NCBI RefSeq assembly: GCF_913061305.1 | Contig: NZ_CAJXST010000008.1 | Location: forward strand, 1 to 64,000 | Source: an uncultured Porticoccus sp. | Lineage (GTDB): Bacteria > Pseudomonadota > Gammaproteobacteria > Pseudomonadales > Porticoccaceae | Direction of reading: 5' to 3' | Length of the DNA: 64,000 nucleotides | Part shown: in pieces, positions 1 to 9,056 of the stretch | Numbering within the stretch: position 1 is the first letter of the stretch | How the letters are laid out: every line of letters starts with the position of its first letter | The notes under the pieces: model-generated | The model's input: only the letters and a program-made list of their open reading frames with translations | The model's database searches: none | What the model was told of the DNA's origin: nothing | Translations under genes and position numbers: made by a program

Positions 1-429
1 GCCATTAGCTGCAGCAATCAACCCACCTGCAGCCAGCAAGGCAACTACTGGCCAAACCCACCCCGGAAGACCTTCAGGCTCTACTTCATTGATTTCTGCA
101 AAGGCAAAATTTTCACCGGCTCCATTGTATTGGCCAAGCCACAACACCCCGTGTTTGTCTTCAAGGATAAGCTCACTTCTCTGATCAGCAGAGGAACCTT
201 CGGCCTCCGATTCAGAGCCAAGGTTGAAGAAATTTTGGAGGGAGATTTTCTCCCCGGATTTAAGAGTAACCTCCAAATCAGCACCCAACTGCTGAAAGGA
301 TTTCACTTCCTCCGGGCCAAATGGCAACTTAACGACACTGGCCTCTGGCAAAGCCACAGAATTACTCCAGGCCAAGGTGCTAACCTCACCACTGGCTTTC
401 TCTACCACTCCAATACTTCTGCCTGTCAT
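1..429 (-). CDS. Large BapA/LapA-type surface adhesin, N-terminal part (partial, runs off left edge)
   Basis: The minus strand stays open from an ATG at 429 to the window edge (143 codons), preceded by TAAGGAA as ribosome binding site. The first ~105 residues look like the BapA prefix-like domain that opens giant secreted adhesins: a phenylalanine/aspartate-rich stretch, then LKSGEKISLQNFFN (about residues 57-70) and SELILEDKHGVLWLGQY (about 86-102). A hydrophobic segment, WVWPVVALLAAGGLIAAA, begins near residue 124, as is usual just before the Ig-like repeats of such proteins. In that family the prefix takes part in retaining the adhesin during type I secretion. The repeats and the C-terminal secretion signal must lie outside the window. 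It lies 155 bp downstream of an OmpA-type lipoprotein gene on the same strand. Family assignment rests on motif recognition only. Confidence 0.72.
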   Translation of the reverse strand, partial: MTGRSIGVVEKASGEVSTLAWSNSVALPEASVVKLPFGPEEVKSFQQLGADLEVTLKSGEKISLQNFFNLGSESEAEGSSADQRSELILEDKHGVLWLGQYNGAGENFAFAEINEVEPEGLPGWVWPVVALLAAGGLIAAANG

Positions 430-584
430 GCTTCCTTACTCCAAAAACTTGTCATAGCAACGCATTCATCCAACTTGTGAGACAGCATCACCTCACCCCG
501 CACAGCAACCATCATCACCGCAAGATGGCCACGAAATATATCGGCTCTATATGCCGAGCCAAACCTTCCAATCACACTGAAAAG

Positions 585-1388
585 TTAACGATACCCCTGG
601 ATCGTGATGTCCACCCGGCGATTTGGCTGCAGACAGTCCTTTAGGGTTTGATTGACACGACGTCCCTCACATTGCACCAAAGGCTGACTCGAACCCTGGC
701 CATCAATCGTTATTAGCTCGACAGGAACACCCTGTGAAACCAGGTAACTGCGGACGGACTCAGCTCGACGCTTGGAGAGGGCAAGGTTATAGGCATCAGC
801 GCCAAGATGATCGGTATGCCCGACAATAGACATTTTTGTCAGTTGCATTTCTTTGGTAACAACACTCGCAGCCATATCCAGCTCTTTCTTGCCAGCGGGC
901 AACAGTTGAGCACTGTCAAACCCAAACAGAACATCGCTGGAAAGCGTAATATCCTGAACTTCAGGAGGCTTTGGACGGGTCAGAGCTTCGTAGTAATCCC
1001 GGCACTGGGGTCGACGCCAGGCAACTTCAGACACCTCAGATTGAGTATCAAATGCAATCCGGTATTGACAGACCAGATGATCACCTTCCTCCCCAAGGGG
1101 CAGGTTGATATTGTAAAACCACCACTCTTCGCCAGACCGTTCAACTGGCTCTCCGAGTATTTCCTGCACACGACTTCTCGATTCGCCTACTGCGACCCGG
1201 GACAACTTATCGGGTTCAACAAAAAAACCTCTTCGTATGAAATCACCACCCAGCTGTTCAAGCTGAACAGAAGCATCTTTAAAGTCATATGGGTATACAA
1301 CTTCTTCCGGCTGTTTATCGAAAACACTACACCCAACCAGCAATCCACAACCTAAAATCGCAAGTCTATTAACTGCATACTTTCTCAT
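585..1388 (-). CDS. OmpA-family lipoprotein with SmpA/BamE-like and peptidoglycan-binding domains
   Basis: A 267-residue protein with a lipoprotein signal peptide: hydrophobic core then LLVGC, predicting lipidation of Cys20. Residues about 60-125 resemble the SmpA/OmlA (BamE) fold, with VGESRSRVQEILGEP followed by a WWFYN strand. Residues about 150-265 are an OmpA C-terminal domain (FGFDSAQLLPAG, VGHTDHLG, LSKRRAESVRSYL, NRRVDI) that binds peptidoglycan through the conserved Asp and Arg. It therefore probably sits at the inner face of the outer membrane, tethered to the wall. It is immediately upstream of the large adhesin gene on the same strand, so a role in supporting that adhesin or its export is plausible but inferred. 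The long AT-rich leader upstream suggests its own promoter. Confidence 0.88.
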   Translation of the reverse strand: MRKYAVNRLAILGCGLLVGCSVFDKQPEEVVYPYDFKDASVQLEQLGGDFIRRGFFVEPDKLSRVAVGESRSRVQEILGEPVERSGEEWWFYNINLPLGEEGDHLVCQYRIAFDTQSEVSEVAWRRPQCRDYYEALTRPKPPEVQDITLSSDVLFGFDSAQLLPAGKKELDMAASVVTKEMQLTKMSIVGHTDHLGADAYNLALSKRRAESVRSYLVSQGVPVELITIDGQGSSQPLVQCEGRRVNQTLKDCLQPNRRVDITIQGYR

Positions 1389-1767
1389 CCGAGTTCCTTC
1401 ATCCCATCAAATCCTGCCCTGAAAGAAAATTTTTAATTAACCACTTAACTCACGACCTACTCTGTTGACATAAACAGCAATGCGAACACCACTCCGCGAG
1501 CACGACTGAAAATTGAGTTATTTTTTATTGATTCCGACAAAAAACAACAAAAAAATCTGGCTAGAAAATACCATTTATCAACAGGTGAGTACCTAAATAT
1601 ATGGGCTTATCCTAGTCACCTTACAAACAAACAAAAATAGATAATTAGTATTAATGCCAAGGAAAAACCCCAGTCATTACACATAGACTGGGGAGCCTGG
1701 TTGTTTTTGTTATCAGGCTAGGCAACGGGGGGAATAAAAAAGGAATTTGTGAGCTGTGTCGCAATAA
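1389..1767. other. AT-rich intergenic region between ompA-like gene and pprA-like kinase
   Basis: A 379-bp stretch without a credible gene. It holds the likely terminator of the kinase gene (near 1662-1693) and must carry the promoter of the OmpA-type lipoprotein gene, which is read away from it. A 9-base word TTTATCAAC at 1574-1582 recurs at 12524-12532 in front of rcpC in the same orientation relative to the gene; the match is short and may be chance. Confidence 0.5.
1662..1693 (-). terminator. Rho-independent terminator of the pprA-like kinase gene
   Basis: A perfect 8-bp inverted repeat (CCCCAGTC at 1668-1675, GACTGGGG at 1686-1693) with a 10-base loop. Read on the minus strand it is followed directly by a run of five T residues, the layout of an intrinsic terminator, 74 bp past the kinase stop codon. 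Confidence 0.75.
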
Positions 1768-4479
1768 TCAAGCAGACATTACCGGCAACTCAATGGTGAA
1801 GACTGCGCCCTGGTGATCACTCTGTACCATCAAGCGCCCTGACATCTGTTTAATGATAGAGTAACTAATGGACAGTCCTAATCCTGTTCCTTCTCCTGGA
1901 GGTTTTGTTGTAAAAAATGGATCAAAAATACGATCCATAATTTCGGGGGGAATTCCCTTACCGTTATCCCTTACTCTCAAGAACACCAGTCTTTGATCAG
2001 ACTCTCCCTCGATCTTTATCAACGGGCGGCCACCAACATCTCTAGAGCGTTCCAATGCTGCCGAGCTGGCGTTCACGATTAAGTTGATCAGTACCTGCTC
2101 AAGGCGATCAGAGTGTCCGACTATATTAGGGAGGGATTGAATCTCGCGGATGACCTCTATTTCATCTTTTCGAAGCTTTATTTCCAGCAGGGTAAGTGCA
2201 TTTTCAACAGCAATTTTTGGATTAAAAATCCGTCCCTTTATATCTGATTGGCGACCAAATATTCGCATGTGATCGATAATTTTTTCTGCTCTGGCAATCT
2301 GGCTAGCTATTCTGCCAAGCTTGACCACCAGATAGGTATCCGTGACTGACCCGGCATCCACCTTGGTCACCAGATTGGTAATGGCCATATGAATAACATT
2401 GAGGGGCTGTGATATTTCATGAGCCAACCCGGTTGCCATTTGCCCCAGTGTCGCCATTTTTGCACTATGCAACATGTGCTGCCTGGCTTCATGAAGCTCA
2501 GTATTGTCGCGGGCGACAGCCTGCACCTCAACCAATGAACCCTGTTCATCAAAGATTCCCCGCTCGTAGATCACCCACCATCTGAGATGACCATCGTGTC
2601 TTCTGACGGTGACTTCCGAGGTATAGCAGGCATCCTCCATATACATGTCGTCCACCCGTTTTCTCAGTTCCGGATAGTACTCTTTGACTACAAAGTCCTG
2701 CATATTAATTGAATCACAGTCGCGCGTATCGAGAGACAACGCCGAATAGAGCATGTTATTGGCAAAGGTAACTTCCAGGTCAGGGGTATACCGAAAGATG
2801 ATCGCCGGTGAGTTCTCAACCAACGCTCTATAGCGCTCTTCACTGTGGTATATCCTCTCGGAATCCTCCTTGCTCTGTGTGATATCCAGGCACAAGCCAA
2901 TGACTTCTACAGGCATCCCCTTATCATCCCTGATCAATCTGGCTTCATCCTGTACCCAGTGAAACTGACCATTGATATCCCGAATGCGATATTGAAAGCC
3001 GGAACTTCCTGAACTCAAGAGGTGCCGAACATGTGCGAAGTAATTCTCCCGGTCGTCTGGATGGATATAATAGGTATAGGAATTTTCTACAAAGTCCTCA
3101 AGAGACCAACCCAGCGTATTTTTCAGGCTTCCACTGTAAAACGACATAGTAAGCATGCCCTGGTCGTACAGCTGTATGTAAATAATGCCGGGCGCACTGT
3201 CTACCAACCCCTTCATTCTTGCCTGGTTTTTTTCGGCTTCCCATGCGACCGTTTGAATGTCATTCACGTCGAGGGCGATGCCAAGTATGCAGCGCTTATT
3301 CTCGTCCTGGGTATGGACACCCTCAACCTGATACCAGGAGTGTTTGTCATTGACCAGAAAACGAAAACAATGTTTTAAATGCCCCTCTGTATTTAATTTA
3401 CAGCGCAGTTCATGACGATCTGCAGGGGCAATCATATCTAGCCAAACCCTGGCCGGCATTTCGACAAAGTCTTTCGACTCATCAACCCCAAGTGACTTCA
3501 GTAGGTTTCTTGAGAAGCACATAGTGTCGGTATCCGGGTAGTACTCCCACCAACCGCCCTTACTTAACAGCTCAAAGGATTGATAACGATCTAAAGTTTT
3601 AACCAATTGTCGTTCGCGCTGTTTTAAAAGTGCCGGCTCGACAACCAGAGCAAAGATTTTGCCCAGATCCTTAATATTCCACCATCTGTACAATAATGAA
3701 TTATGGCTATGCCCGAGGCATAACCAGGACTGGCAACCATCGGCATCCATATAGGGCACACACCAGGTCAATTCACCCCAGAATCCGTTGGCACTGAATG
3801 ACTGGTGATGAAGATTTAGTTCGAGTTGATTGTATAGCTCGCGTATGTTCGGTGGTTCGAGCGTCAGTTCAGGATTAAAATAATGTTGCAAACTGACCTG
3901 GCCATGTCTGTCATAAACCACCACCACCGCCCAGGTAACGTCCAGACGCAGTGACAGACTCTCCAGCCAATCCGAGAGAACTGCCCCCGCCTCGCCTCTG
4001 GCACTTTGAATACGAACAGAGTATTCAATCGCTTGATTCCACAGTGACAAACGATTTTCATATTGTTGCAAGCTCACCATCGACTGGTGGATATCGGCCA
4101 ACAACAGCAACCAGTCGGCGCCTTCATTAACAACACAACAGGTGAAAGACAACGCCTGCTGTTGAGCATTTAAAATTTTTATAACAGGTAGCTCTTCCGG
4201 CCACTCAGCAGGTGAGAGGGCCACCCAGGAATGGTTTTGAACAAGAAGACTGTCAAAAGACACACCATCAATACAGGAAAGCAACGATAGGCGTTGTTTC
4301 AGCTTGTCACTGATTTCAATAATATTCTTGTCGTTATTGATGCGCAGATACAAGCCGCGTCCTGTCGCTTTCGATACAGGCGTGGGGGGAGTTTTGCGCT
4401 CGGCTGAAAGATGACGCAAAATTGACCATCGACGCCAACCGACTTTACCAATACTGGGATCATCACCCTTAAACTTCAT
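1768..4479 (-). CDS. pprA: PAS-domain sensor histidine kinase, PprA-like
   Basis: A 903-residue kinase. The N-terminal ~300 residues are poorly conserved and contain no obvious membrane helix, followed by about three PAS/PAC units (signatures such as [19 protein letters not shown] and [19 protein letters not shown]). The C-terminus is a complete transmitter: H-box [12 protein letters not shown] with phospho-acceptor His687, N-box [19 protein letters not shown] and GEGTGLGLS. The QPL H-box is the FixL/DctB type. It is divergent from the prepilin peptidase gene (34 bp apart), and a REC-LuxR regulator lies at the other end of the Tad locus, the arrangement of PprA and PprB in Pseudomonas aeruginosa. 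The partner assignment is therefore by synteny. The signal sensed cannot be told from sequence. Confidence 0.82.
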   Translation of the reverse strand: MKFKGDDPSIGKVGWRRWSILRHLSAERKTPPTPVSKATGRGLYLRINNDKNIIEISDKLKQRLSLLSCIDGVSFDSLLVQNHSWVALSPAEWPEELPVIKILNAQQQALSFTCCVVNEGADWLLLLADIHQSMVSLQQYENRLSLWNQAIEYSVRIQSARGEAGAVLSDWLESLSLRLDVTWAVVVVYDRHGQVSLQHYFNPELTLEPPNIRELYNQLELNLHHQSFSANGFWGELTWCVPYMDADGCQSWLCLGHSHNSLLYRWWNIKDLGKIFALVVEPALLKQRERQLVKTLDRYQSFELLSKGGWWEYYPDTDTMCFSRNLLKSLGVDESKDFVEMPARVWLDMIAPADRHELRCKLNTEGHLKHCFRFLVNDKHSWYQVEGVHTQDENKRCILGIALDVNDIQTVAWEAEKNQARMKGLVDSAPGIIYIQLYDQGMLTMSFYSGSLKNTLGWSLEDFVENSYTYYIHPDDRENYFAHVRHLLSSGSSGFQYRIRDINGQFHWVQDEARLIRDDKGMPVEVIGLCLDITQSKEDSERIYHSEERYRALVENSPAIIFRYTPDLEVTFANNMLYSALSLDTRDCDSINMQDFVVKEYYPELRKRVDDMYMEDACYTSEVTVRRHDGHLRWWVIYERGIFDEQGSLVEVQAVARDNTELHEARQHMLHSAKMATLGQMATGLAHEISQPLNVIHMAITNLVTKVDAGSVTDTYLVVKLGRIASQIARAEKIIDHMRIFGRQSDIKGRIFNPKIAVENALTLLEIKLRKDEIEVIREIQSLPNIVGHSDRLEQVLINLIVNASSAALERSRDVGGRPLIKIEGESDQRLVFLRVRDNGKGIPPEIMDRIFDPFFTTKPPGEGTGLGLSISYSIIKQMSGRLMVQSDHQGAVFTIELPVMSA

Positions 4480-4513
4480 ACAATCTTTGACCTAAAAATG
4501 TGGAAGCAGTGTT

Positions 4514-4990
4514 TTGTCGTCATCCGTAATTATTTTTGTACTACTTCTCTGGGGCGCAGCATGTGCGATTCGGGATGCTCAAAATAAATGCATTGATAAC
4601 TGGCTTACCTACCCACTGGCATTATTGGCATTGCTGCATCTCGCAATAACGGGATATACGCCATGTAATGCAAACGTTATTGAGGCCATCGCATCCGTAT
4701 TACTGGTCTTGCTATTTACCTTGCCCGGATATTATCGAAGCATGATTGGCGCAGGGGATATCAAAATGTTGTTGGCGCTGGCATTGGCAACGGCCGTCAC
4801 TCCAATATTGGTAACCTTTTCAGTCGCAGCTCTGGCGCTATTGTGCTGGCGTTACTGCAGACCTTTGGTATGGCCATACGTACCAGAAAAAATTAAGGGT
4901 GCTTTCTCTCTGCCAAATTACGAGCAGAAAACGATTGCCTATGCACCTTATCTCTTTACCGGGATGCTCATTGCCCTGACAACAATGTAA
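4514..4990 (+). CDS. tadV: A24-family prepilin peptidase for Flp pilin (TadV/CpaA/FppA)
   Basis: A 158-residue integral membrane protein of the short TadV/CpaA/FppA class, lacking the N-terminal methylase domain of PilD. The two catalytic aspartates of the aspartic peptidase appear in the usual places: the first in AIRDAQNKCIDNWLTYPL near residue 20 and the second in the GxGD motif MIGAGDIKMLLAL near residue 80. The start is TTG at 4514, with GGAAG seven bases upstream; no in-frame ATG fits. It would cut the leader of the Flp prepilin and of the TadE-like pseudopilins at the inner membrane. It runs rightwards, divergent from the pprA-like kinase and convergent with the DUF3613 gene only 5 bp away. 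Confidence 0.88.
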   Translation: MSSSVIIFVLLLWGAACAIRDAQNKCIDNWLTYPLALLALLHLAITGYTPCNANVIEAIASVLLVLLFTLPGYYRSMIGAGDIKMLLALALATAVTPILVTFSVAALALLCWRYCRPLVWPYVPEKIKGAFSLPNYEQKTIAYAPYLFTGMLIALTTM

Positions 4991-4995
4991 CGGGC

Positions 4996-5316
4996 TCATT
5001 TCTCAAATTTCCCTCCCACCTCATCATCAAAGAACTCAGGAATTGGGTGACCATAGCTATTGAGTAAGCGTTGATTTGCCAACTCCCGTTCCTCCAGGGA
5101 GGATTGCTGCGGATGCGGCGTGATGTGCTGCCCGCTGGACTGGGCCCGCAGCCAGAGTTCTGTTTGACTAGGCTTGGTACCGGTATTGCCCTGCGTTTTC
5201 GCAGTGGAGCGAGACTCGGGCAGAGACATAGAAGCCTCCGTGGCTGCGTCAGCGAATACCGTACTATTTTGTAGGGCCATGGTTACCAAAAGCCACACCA
5301 TGAATTGCTTTATCAT
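4996..5316 (-). CDS. DUF3613-domain secreted protein of the Tad locus
   Basis: A 106-residue protein. I place the start at ATG 5316, which gives a clean signal peptide (MIKQFMVWLLVTMALQNSTVFA, written here as residues 1-22 in two parts: MIKQFMVWLLV and TMALQNSTVFA) and a GGGGAGA ribosome binding site; the longer frame to 5370 is not needed. The C-terminal half has the features of DUF3613: TELWLRAQSSGQ, then RELANQRLLNSYGHPIPEFFD. This small exported protein of unknown function is found almost only in Tad pilus loci. It is the last gene of the leftward Tad operon, 50 bp after tadD. It probably acts in the periplasm; its exact role is unknown. Confidence 0.78.
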   Translation of the reverse strand: MIKQFMVWLLVTMALQNSTVFADAATEASMSLPESRSTAKTQGNTGTKPSQTELWLRAQSSGQHITPHPQQSSLEERELANQRLLNSYGHPIPEFFDDEVGGKFEK

Positions 5317-5366
5317 TGATCTCTCCCCAAACCTCACACAATTACGCTGTATACAATTTCCAGTAC

Positions 5367-6020
5367 TCACCGCCGATCCGCAGCAAGCATTTCACGAGCC
5401 CTTTGTTTTGCCAGGGACAATCTCTCGGGTGACATGTTTTGACTTTCCACCAAGCCTTTCGCCTCGCGTTGCATGTCCTGATACAGCAACAATGTCAATA
5501 AATTATCGACCGGTTGCGGATTAGCCTGGTTGAGCTCCAGCGCGGTCAATAATTCAAATCTTGCATCCTGCAACCGCCTCAGATGCATATAAACCAGCCC
5601 CATATCATTGCGAACCGCATCGTCGGCAGGTGCCAGCTCAGCTGCTTTGCGAAAATAATCCAGCGCACGATGATAATTCCCCTTTGCAAAATCCATCTGG
5701 CCGAGCCCGTGGAGGCCACGGGCCTCAAGGCAGGTGCCGAGCAGGCTCTGATACAAAGTAACCGCGCTTGCATCACCCAAGAGCCGCATAATTCGTGCTT
5801 TTCGCCAGCGAACCTCCGGGTTTTCGTCTGAAAGGCGCTGCAAATTGGCCAATGCCGCATGCGGCTTCCCTTCCTCCAGCATTTCCTGAGAGAAATTTAC
5901 TATCAACTCCTGCTCCGATAATAAAGCTGGGCAGTTCATCGCCATAGGGTGACTTGGTGTCTCCGCTGTAACACCACACCCCCCGACAAGAATCGCCAAC
6001 AACAGGATCACCAACCTCAT
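5367..6020 (-). CDS. tadD: TadD, TPR-repeat outer-membrane lipoprotein of the Tad pilus
   Basis: A 217-residue protein with a lipoprotein signal (LLAILVGGC, lipidation near Cys15) followed by tetratricopeptide repeats, for example the unit covering LHGLGQMDFAKGNYHRALDYF and the next, NDMGLVYMHLRRLQDARFELL. TadD proteins of this size act as pilotins that help the RcpA secretin assemble in the outer membrane. The start codon overlaps the tadC stop by four bases, so the two are translationally coupled. Position between tadC and a DUF3613 gene matches Pseudomonas Tad loci. Confidence 0.9.
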   Translation of the reverse strand: MRLVILLLAILVGGCGVTAETPSHPMAMNCPALLSEQELIVNFSQEMLEEGKPHAALANLQRLSDENPEVRWRKARIMRLLGDASAVTLYQSLLGTCLEARGLHGLGQMDFAKGNYHRALDYFRKAAELAPADDAVRNDMGLVYMHLRRLQDARFELLTALELNQANPQPVDNLLTLLLYQDMQREAKGLVESQNMSPERLSLAKQRAREMLAADRR

Positions 6021-6898
6021 CCGCCGATCTCCCCCAAGGCCTTGAAGATCGCGACAAACCCCGGCCCGGCAAGAACAATCAACAGTGCGGGGAACAAAAA
6101 GGCAACCATCACAGCAGACATCTTCGCGGATAACTTTGAGACCTTTTCCTGAAGGGATGTCATACGTCTATCATCGAGTAAAATTTTCAGTGACATCAGC
6201 GAAGCCATGGCCCCTCCACCCTGCCTGAGAAGCTGGTCAAGAATGGACACACAGTCAGTCAGGTCATCAACCTCGAGCAAAGCGGCCATCTCTCTTAGTT
6301 CGAGTGCCAACTCCAGGCCCGCATCAACGCGGCCGAAAACCCACCGCAACTCAAATGATAATTCCGGCAAAATGTGGCGCCCCTCGTTCATCAGGACGCG
6401 CAATGCCTGCTCTACAGTCATGCCCACACCTAACAACATTCTCAAAAGCGGTATCAGCGTCGACACCTCTTTGGACAATCGCTCCTTTCGACGATTAACC
6501 GCGGAGACTAACAGGCGTTTTGGTATCAGAAATCCAAGCCCGGCGATAAAAATCAATAACAAAGCTGTATCAGTAAGGTCGCCACCCAAAACCAGCAGAA
6601 CACACAGGACACCCAAAGCCATGACGGGGACGCCTGCCTGAAAGACAAAAAACAAAGCCCGCCCACTGCCGCGTTGCCAACCTAGTTGATCAAGTAATTT
6701 GGGAATTTCTGCATCGATTTTACCAACCCACTGGCTCACTCTGTTTGCACTTTTAATGCTCTGAGCCACTGATGTATCGAGCCCTGTAGCGATGCGAACA
6801 GCGAGTGCACGGTGCGCAATAATATCCTTCACAACCGCCGCCAGTATTAAAAATGCGCCACCCGCCAGTAAACATGCACTTATTAAAAATGGGGACAT
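6017..6898 (-). CDS. tadC: TadC, inner-membrane platform protein (T2SSF domain)
   Basis: A 293-residue membrane protein with a hydrophobic N-terminal helix, a paired helix near residues 85-125, a cytoplasmic T2SSF/GspF-like domain (about 140-270; STLIPLLRMLLGVGMTVEQAL is the recognisable motif) and a final membrane helix. Together with TadB it forms the inner-membrane platform on which the TadA ATPase acts. The start lies one base past the tadB stop and the stop overlaps tadD, consistent with one operon. Nothing unusual is seen. Confidence 0.92.
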   Translation of the reverse strand: MSPFLISACLLAGGAFLILAAVVKDIIAHRALAVRIATGLDTSVAQSIKSANRVSQWVGKIDAEIPKLLDQLGWQRGSGRALFFVFQAGVPVMALGVLCVLLVLGGDLTDTALLLIFIAGLGFLIPKRLLVSAVNRRKERLSKEVSTLIPLLRMLLGVGMTVEQALRVLMNEGRHILPELSFELRWVFGRVDAGLELALELREMAALLEVDDLTDCVSILDQLLRQGGGAMASLMSLKILLDDRRMTSLQEKVSKLSAKMSAVMVAFLFPALLIVLAGPGFVAIFKALGEIGG

Positions 6899-6899
6899 A

Positions 6900-7784
6900 T
6901 CAAATACTCTTCAGCATTCGCCACAGAAAAAAACAGCCAAGCACCTGTAACCCGAAAGCCATTGATAACAATCGCTGTCCCCCTGTTTCCTGCCATAACC
7001 CAAGCAGAAATTCCGGGTTTGAAACAAAAATAAAAGCCGCCAAAGCAAGTGGCAACACAGCAAGCACGAATGCACTGATACGGGTTTCGCCAGTGAGCGC
7101 ACGAAGTTGTCGCCTGGCTTTTTCACTGTCCCGGATCATGGCAATAAGATTTTCCAGCAACTCACTGGCGTTCCCGCCATGACGCTGGTTCACACGCATT
7201 CCCATAGCGAGAATATGGAATTCCTGCCGGTTGTATACCTCAGCAAACTCCTCGACTGCCTCACCAAGAGGAACACCCAACTCAATACTGCGGCGTGTCT
7301 CTGCCAGCGTATTCTTCAAAGGTGGTTGGCTTCGATCAATAGCCAAAAACATGGCATCACCCAATGTGCGGCCAGATTTGAGACTTCTAACCATGTGATC
7401 CAGCAGAGATGGCATTTGATAAACCATTTTTTCCACCAACCACTGGTGTCGCCAGTTGAGTAGCAGATATCCCGCTATAGCCAGACCGATCAGGGTTGCT
7501 AGTACGGCCCATCCTCCCCAGAGTATGTAGGCCAGTATCAGCGGCATCGCGACCAGAGAGGATGAAACGATGCCCGACCAAAGTGACAGTTCAACATTGG
7601 CACGCTTCAGCACACGCTGGAAGGAGCGAATACTTTTTTTCGATGTGGTTTTTTTCACCTGCCCCATTAACAAACGTTCGGCCACACGCTCGGAAGCCGC
7701 GCGGCTAAAACTTTTGCGAACAAAAGCAAATGCCAGAATCAATAATGCTGTACTCAGTAACGCCAACACCAAAATAATGCTCAT
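6900..7784 (-). CDS. tadB: TadB, inner-membrane platform protein (T2SSF domain)
   Basis: About 294 residues; start taken as ATG 7784, although a TTG at 7793 with AGGGC upstream is also possible. It has an N-terminal membrane helix, two helices near residues 75-115, a T2SSF domain with MPSLLDHMVRSLKSGRTLGDAM and FHILAMGMRVNQRHGGNASELL, and C-terminal helices. It pairs with TadC in the Tad assembly platform. It sits 33 bp downstream of the tadA stop in the leftward operon. Confidence 0.92.
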   Translation of the reverse strand: MSIILVLALLSTALLILAFAFVRKSFSRAASERVAERLLMGQVKKTTSKKSIRSFQRVLKRANVELSLWSGIVSSSLVAMPLILAYILWGGWAVLATLIGLAIAGYLLLNWRHQWLVEKMVYQMPSLLDHMVRSLKSGRTLGDAMFLAIDRSQPPLKNTLAETRRSIELGVPLGEAVEEFAEVYNRQEFHILAMGMRVNQRHGGNASELLENLIAMIRDSEKARRQLRALTGETRISAFVLAVLPLALAAFIFVSNPEFLLGLWQETGGQRLLSMAFGLQVLGCFFLWRMLKSI

Positions 7785-7817
7785 AGTATTCAACTTCGCC
7801 CTATCGATGGGATCGAA

Positions 7818-9056
7818 TCACAGGGCATTGCTCAATTTCGAACTGTTAGGATTGACCGCTACCCGCTCGAACCGATTCATCTTTCGATCAAAACGAAACA
7901 GGGCATTAGTCACATACTCGCCGTCTCGCAGACCAATAATTTCTGTCACTTCGACAACGCAACGGCGGCCATCGGGAAGTCTCGCCAATTGAATGACAAC
8001 ATCAATTGCCGAACAAAGCGTTTGCCTAAGGGTTACCCCGGTGACCTGCACACCGCTCAGGCCAACCAGTGTTTCAAGCCGCAGCATCGCATCGGCTGCG
8101 TTATTGGCGTGAACTGTGCTCATGGAGCCATCGTGACCCGTATTCATGGCGGTCAACATATCAAGTACCTCGCCACCACGCACTTCGCCGAGAATGATCC
8201 GATCAGGGCGCATACGCAGGGCATTGCGCATCAGGCTGCTTGCCGGCACTTCGCCATGACCATCGGCATTGAGTGGACGCGTTTCCAACCTAACGACATG
8301 ATCATGGTGCAATTGCAATTCGGCAGTATCTTCAATAGTGACCAGTCGCTCGCGACGGTCAATCAGTTGGCTCAGCAAGTTAAGCATGGTCGTCTTACCG
8401 GTACCGGTACCACCACTGATCATGATATTGCAGCGGCTCTCTACGGCGACACGGAGAAACTCCATAACCGATAAATCAAGCGATCTAGAGGCCAGCAAAT
8501 CAGCACTTTTAAGTAAATCCTTGCGAAATTTTCGAATGGATAGGCAGGGGCCGTCGAGAGCAACTGGCGGGATTACTGCATTAATTCGGCTACCATCGGG
8601 CATACGCGCATCTACCATCGGCGAAGCTTCATCAAGCCTCCGTCCGAGCGGTGCCAGGATGCGCTGTATCACTCTCAAAAGATGTTGCTCATCGATAAAG
8701 CGCAAATCTGTTTTGTGCAAAATACCGTCCCGTTCAACGAAGATGTTGCGCGGCCCATTAACCAGAATTTCTGTCACCTGTGAATTCTGTAAAAGCAACT
8801 CCAATGGGCCATAACCAACCAGCTCATCGACCAGCTCTTCAGCCAAACGATCGATTTCGTAACGCGACACGGCCAGCTGGCGGCGCCGCACATAATCCTG
8901 AGTGCGATCATGTACAAAGCGAGCCAGTAGATTCCGGCTCCCCTCCAGAATATTGTCGTTTTCCTGCTCAAGCTCATCAATAATATAGCGATGCAGCACC
9001 CCTTTTAAGTTATGGGAGCCCTGATCCCGCAAAGAGGCCGCCTCTAACGAAGACAT
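7818..9056 (-). CDS. tadA: TadA/CpaF secretion ATPase
   Basis: A 412-residue hexameric secretion ATPase that powers Flp pilus assembly (and, in relatives, retraction). The Walker A motif [11 protein letters not shown] lies near residues 214-224, the Asp box at [16 protein letters not shown], and the Walker B/His-box segment at [15 protein letters not shown] and TVHANNA. The helical N-terminal domain with [10 protein letters not shown] is typical of CpaF. The start is ATG 9056, which overlaps the tadZ stop as TGATG; a GTG three bases earlier is also possible. Complete, with all key motifs. Confidence 0.96.
   Translation of the reverse strand: MSSLEAASLRDQGSHNLKGVLHRYIIDELEQENDNILEGSRNLLARFVHDRTQDYVRRRQLAVSRYEIDRLAEELVDELVGYGPLELLLQNSQVTEILVNGPRNIFVERDGILHKTDLRFIDEQHLLRVIQRILAPLGRRLDEASPMVDARMPDGSRINAVIPPVALDGPCLSIRKFRKDLLKSADLLASRSLDLSVMEFLRVAVESRCNIMISGGTGTGKTTMLNLLSQLIDRRERLVTIEDTAELQLHHDHVVRLETRPLNADGHGEVPASSLMRNALRMRPDRIILGEVRGGEVLDMLTAMNTGHDGSMSTVHANNAADAMLRLETLVGLSGVQVTGVTLRQTLCSAIDVVIQLARLPDGRRCVVEVTEIIGLRDGEYVTNALFRFDRKMNRFERVAVNPNSSKLSNAL

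Noticed and set aside
130-480. 116-codon plus-strand frame at the left edge
   Set aside because: It is antisense to the adhesin N-terminus, which has clear family motifs; the plus-strand product resembles nothing.
4996-5370. Longer start for the DUF3613 gene at 5370
   Set aside because: The first 18 residues precede a perfect signal peptide start at 5316 that has its own ribosome binding site.
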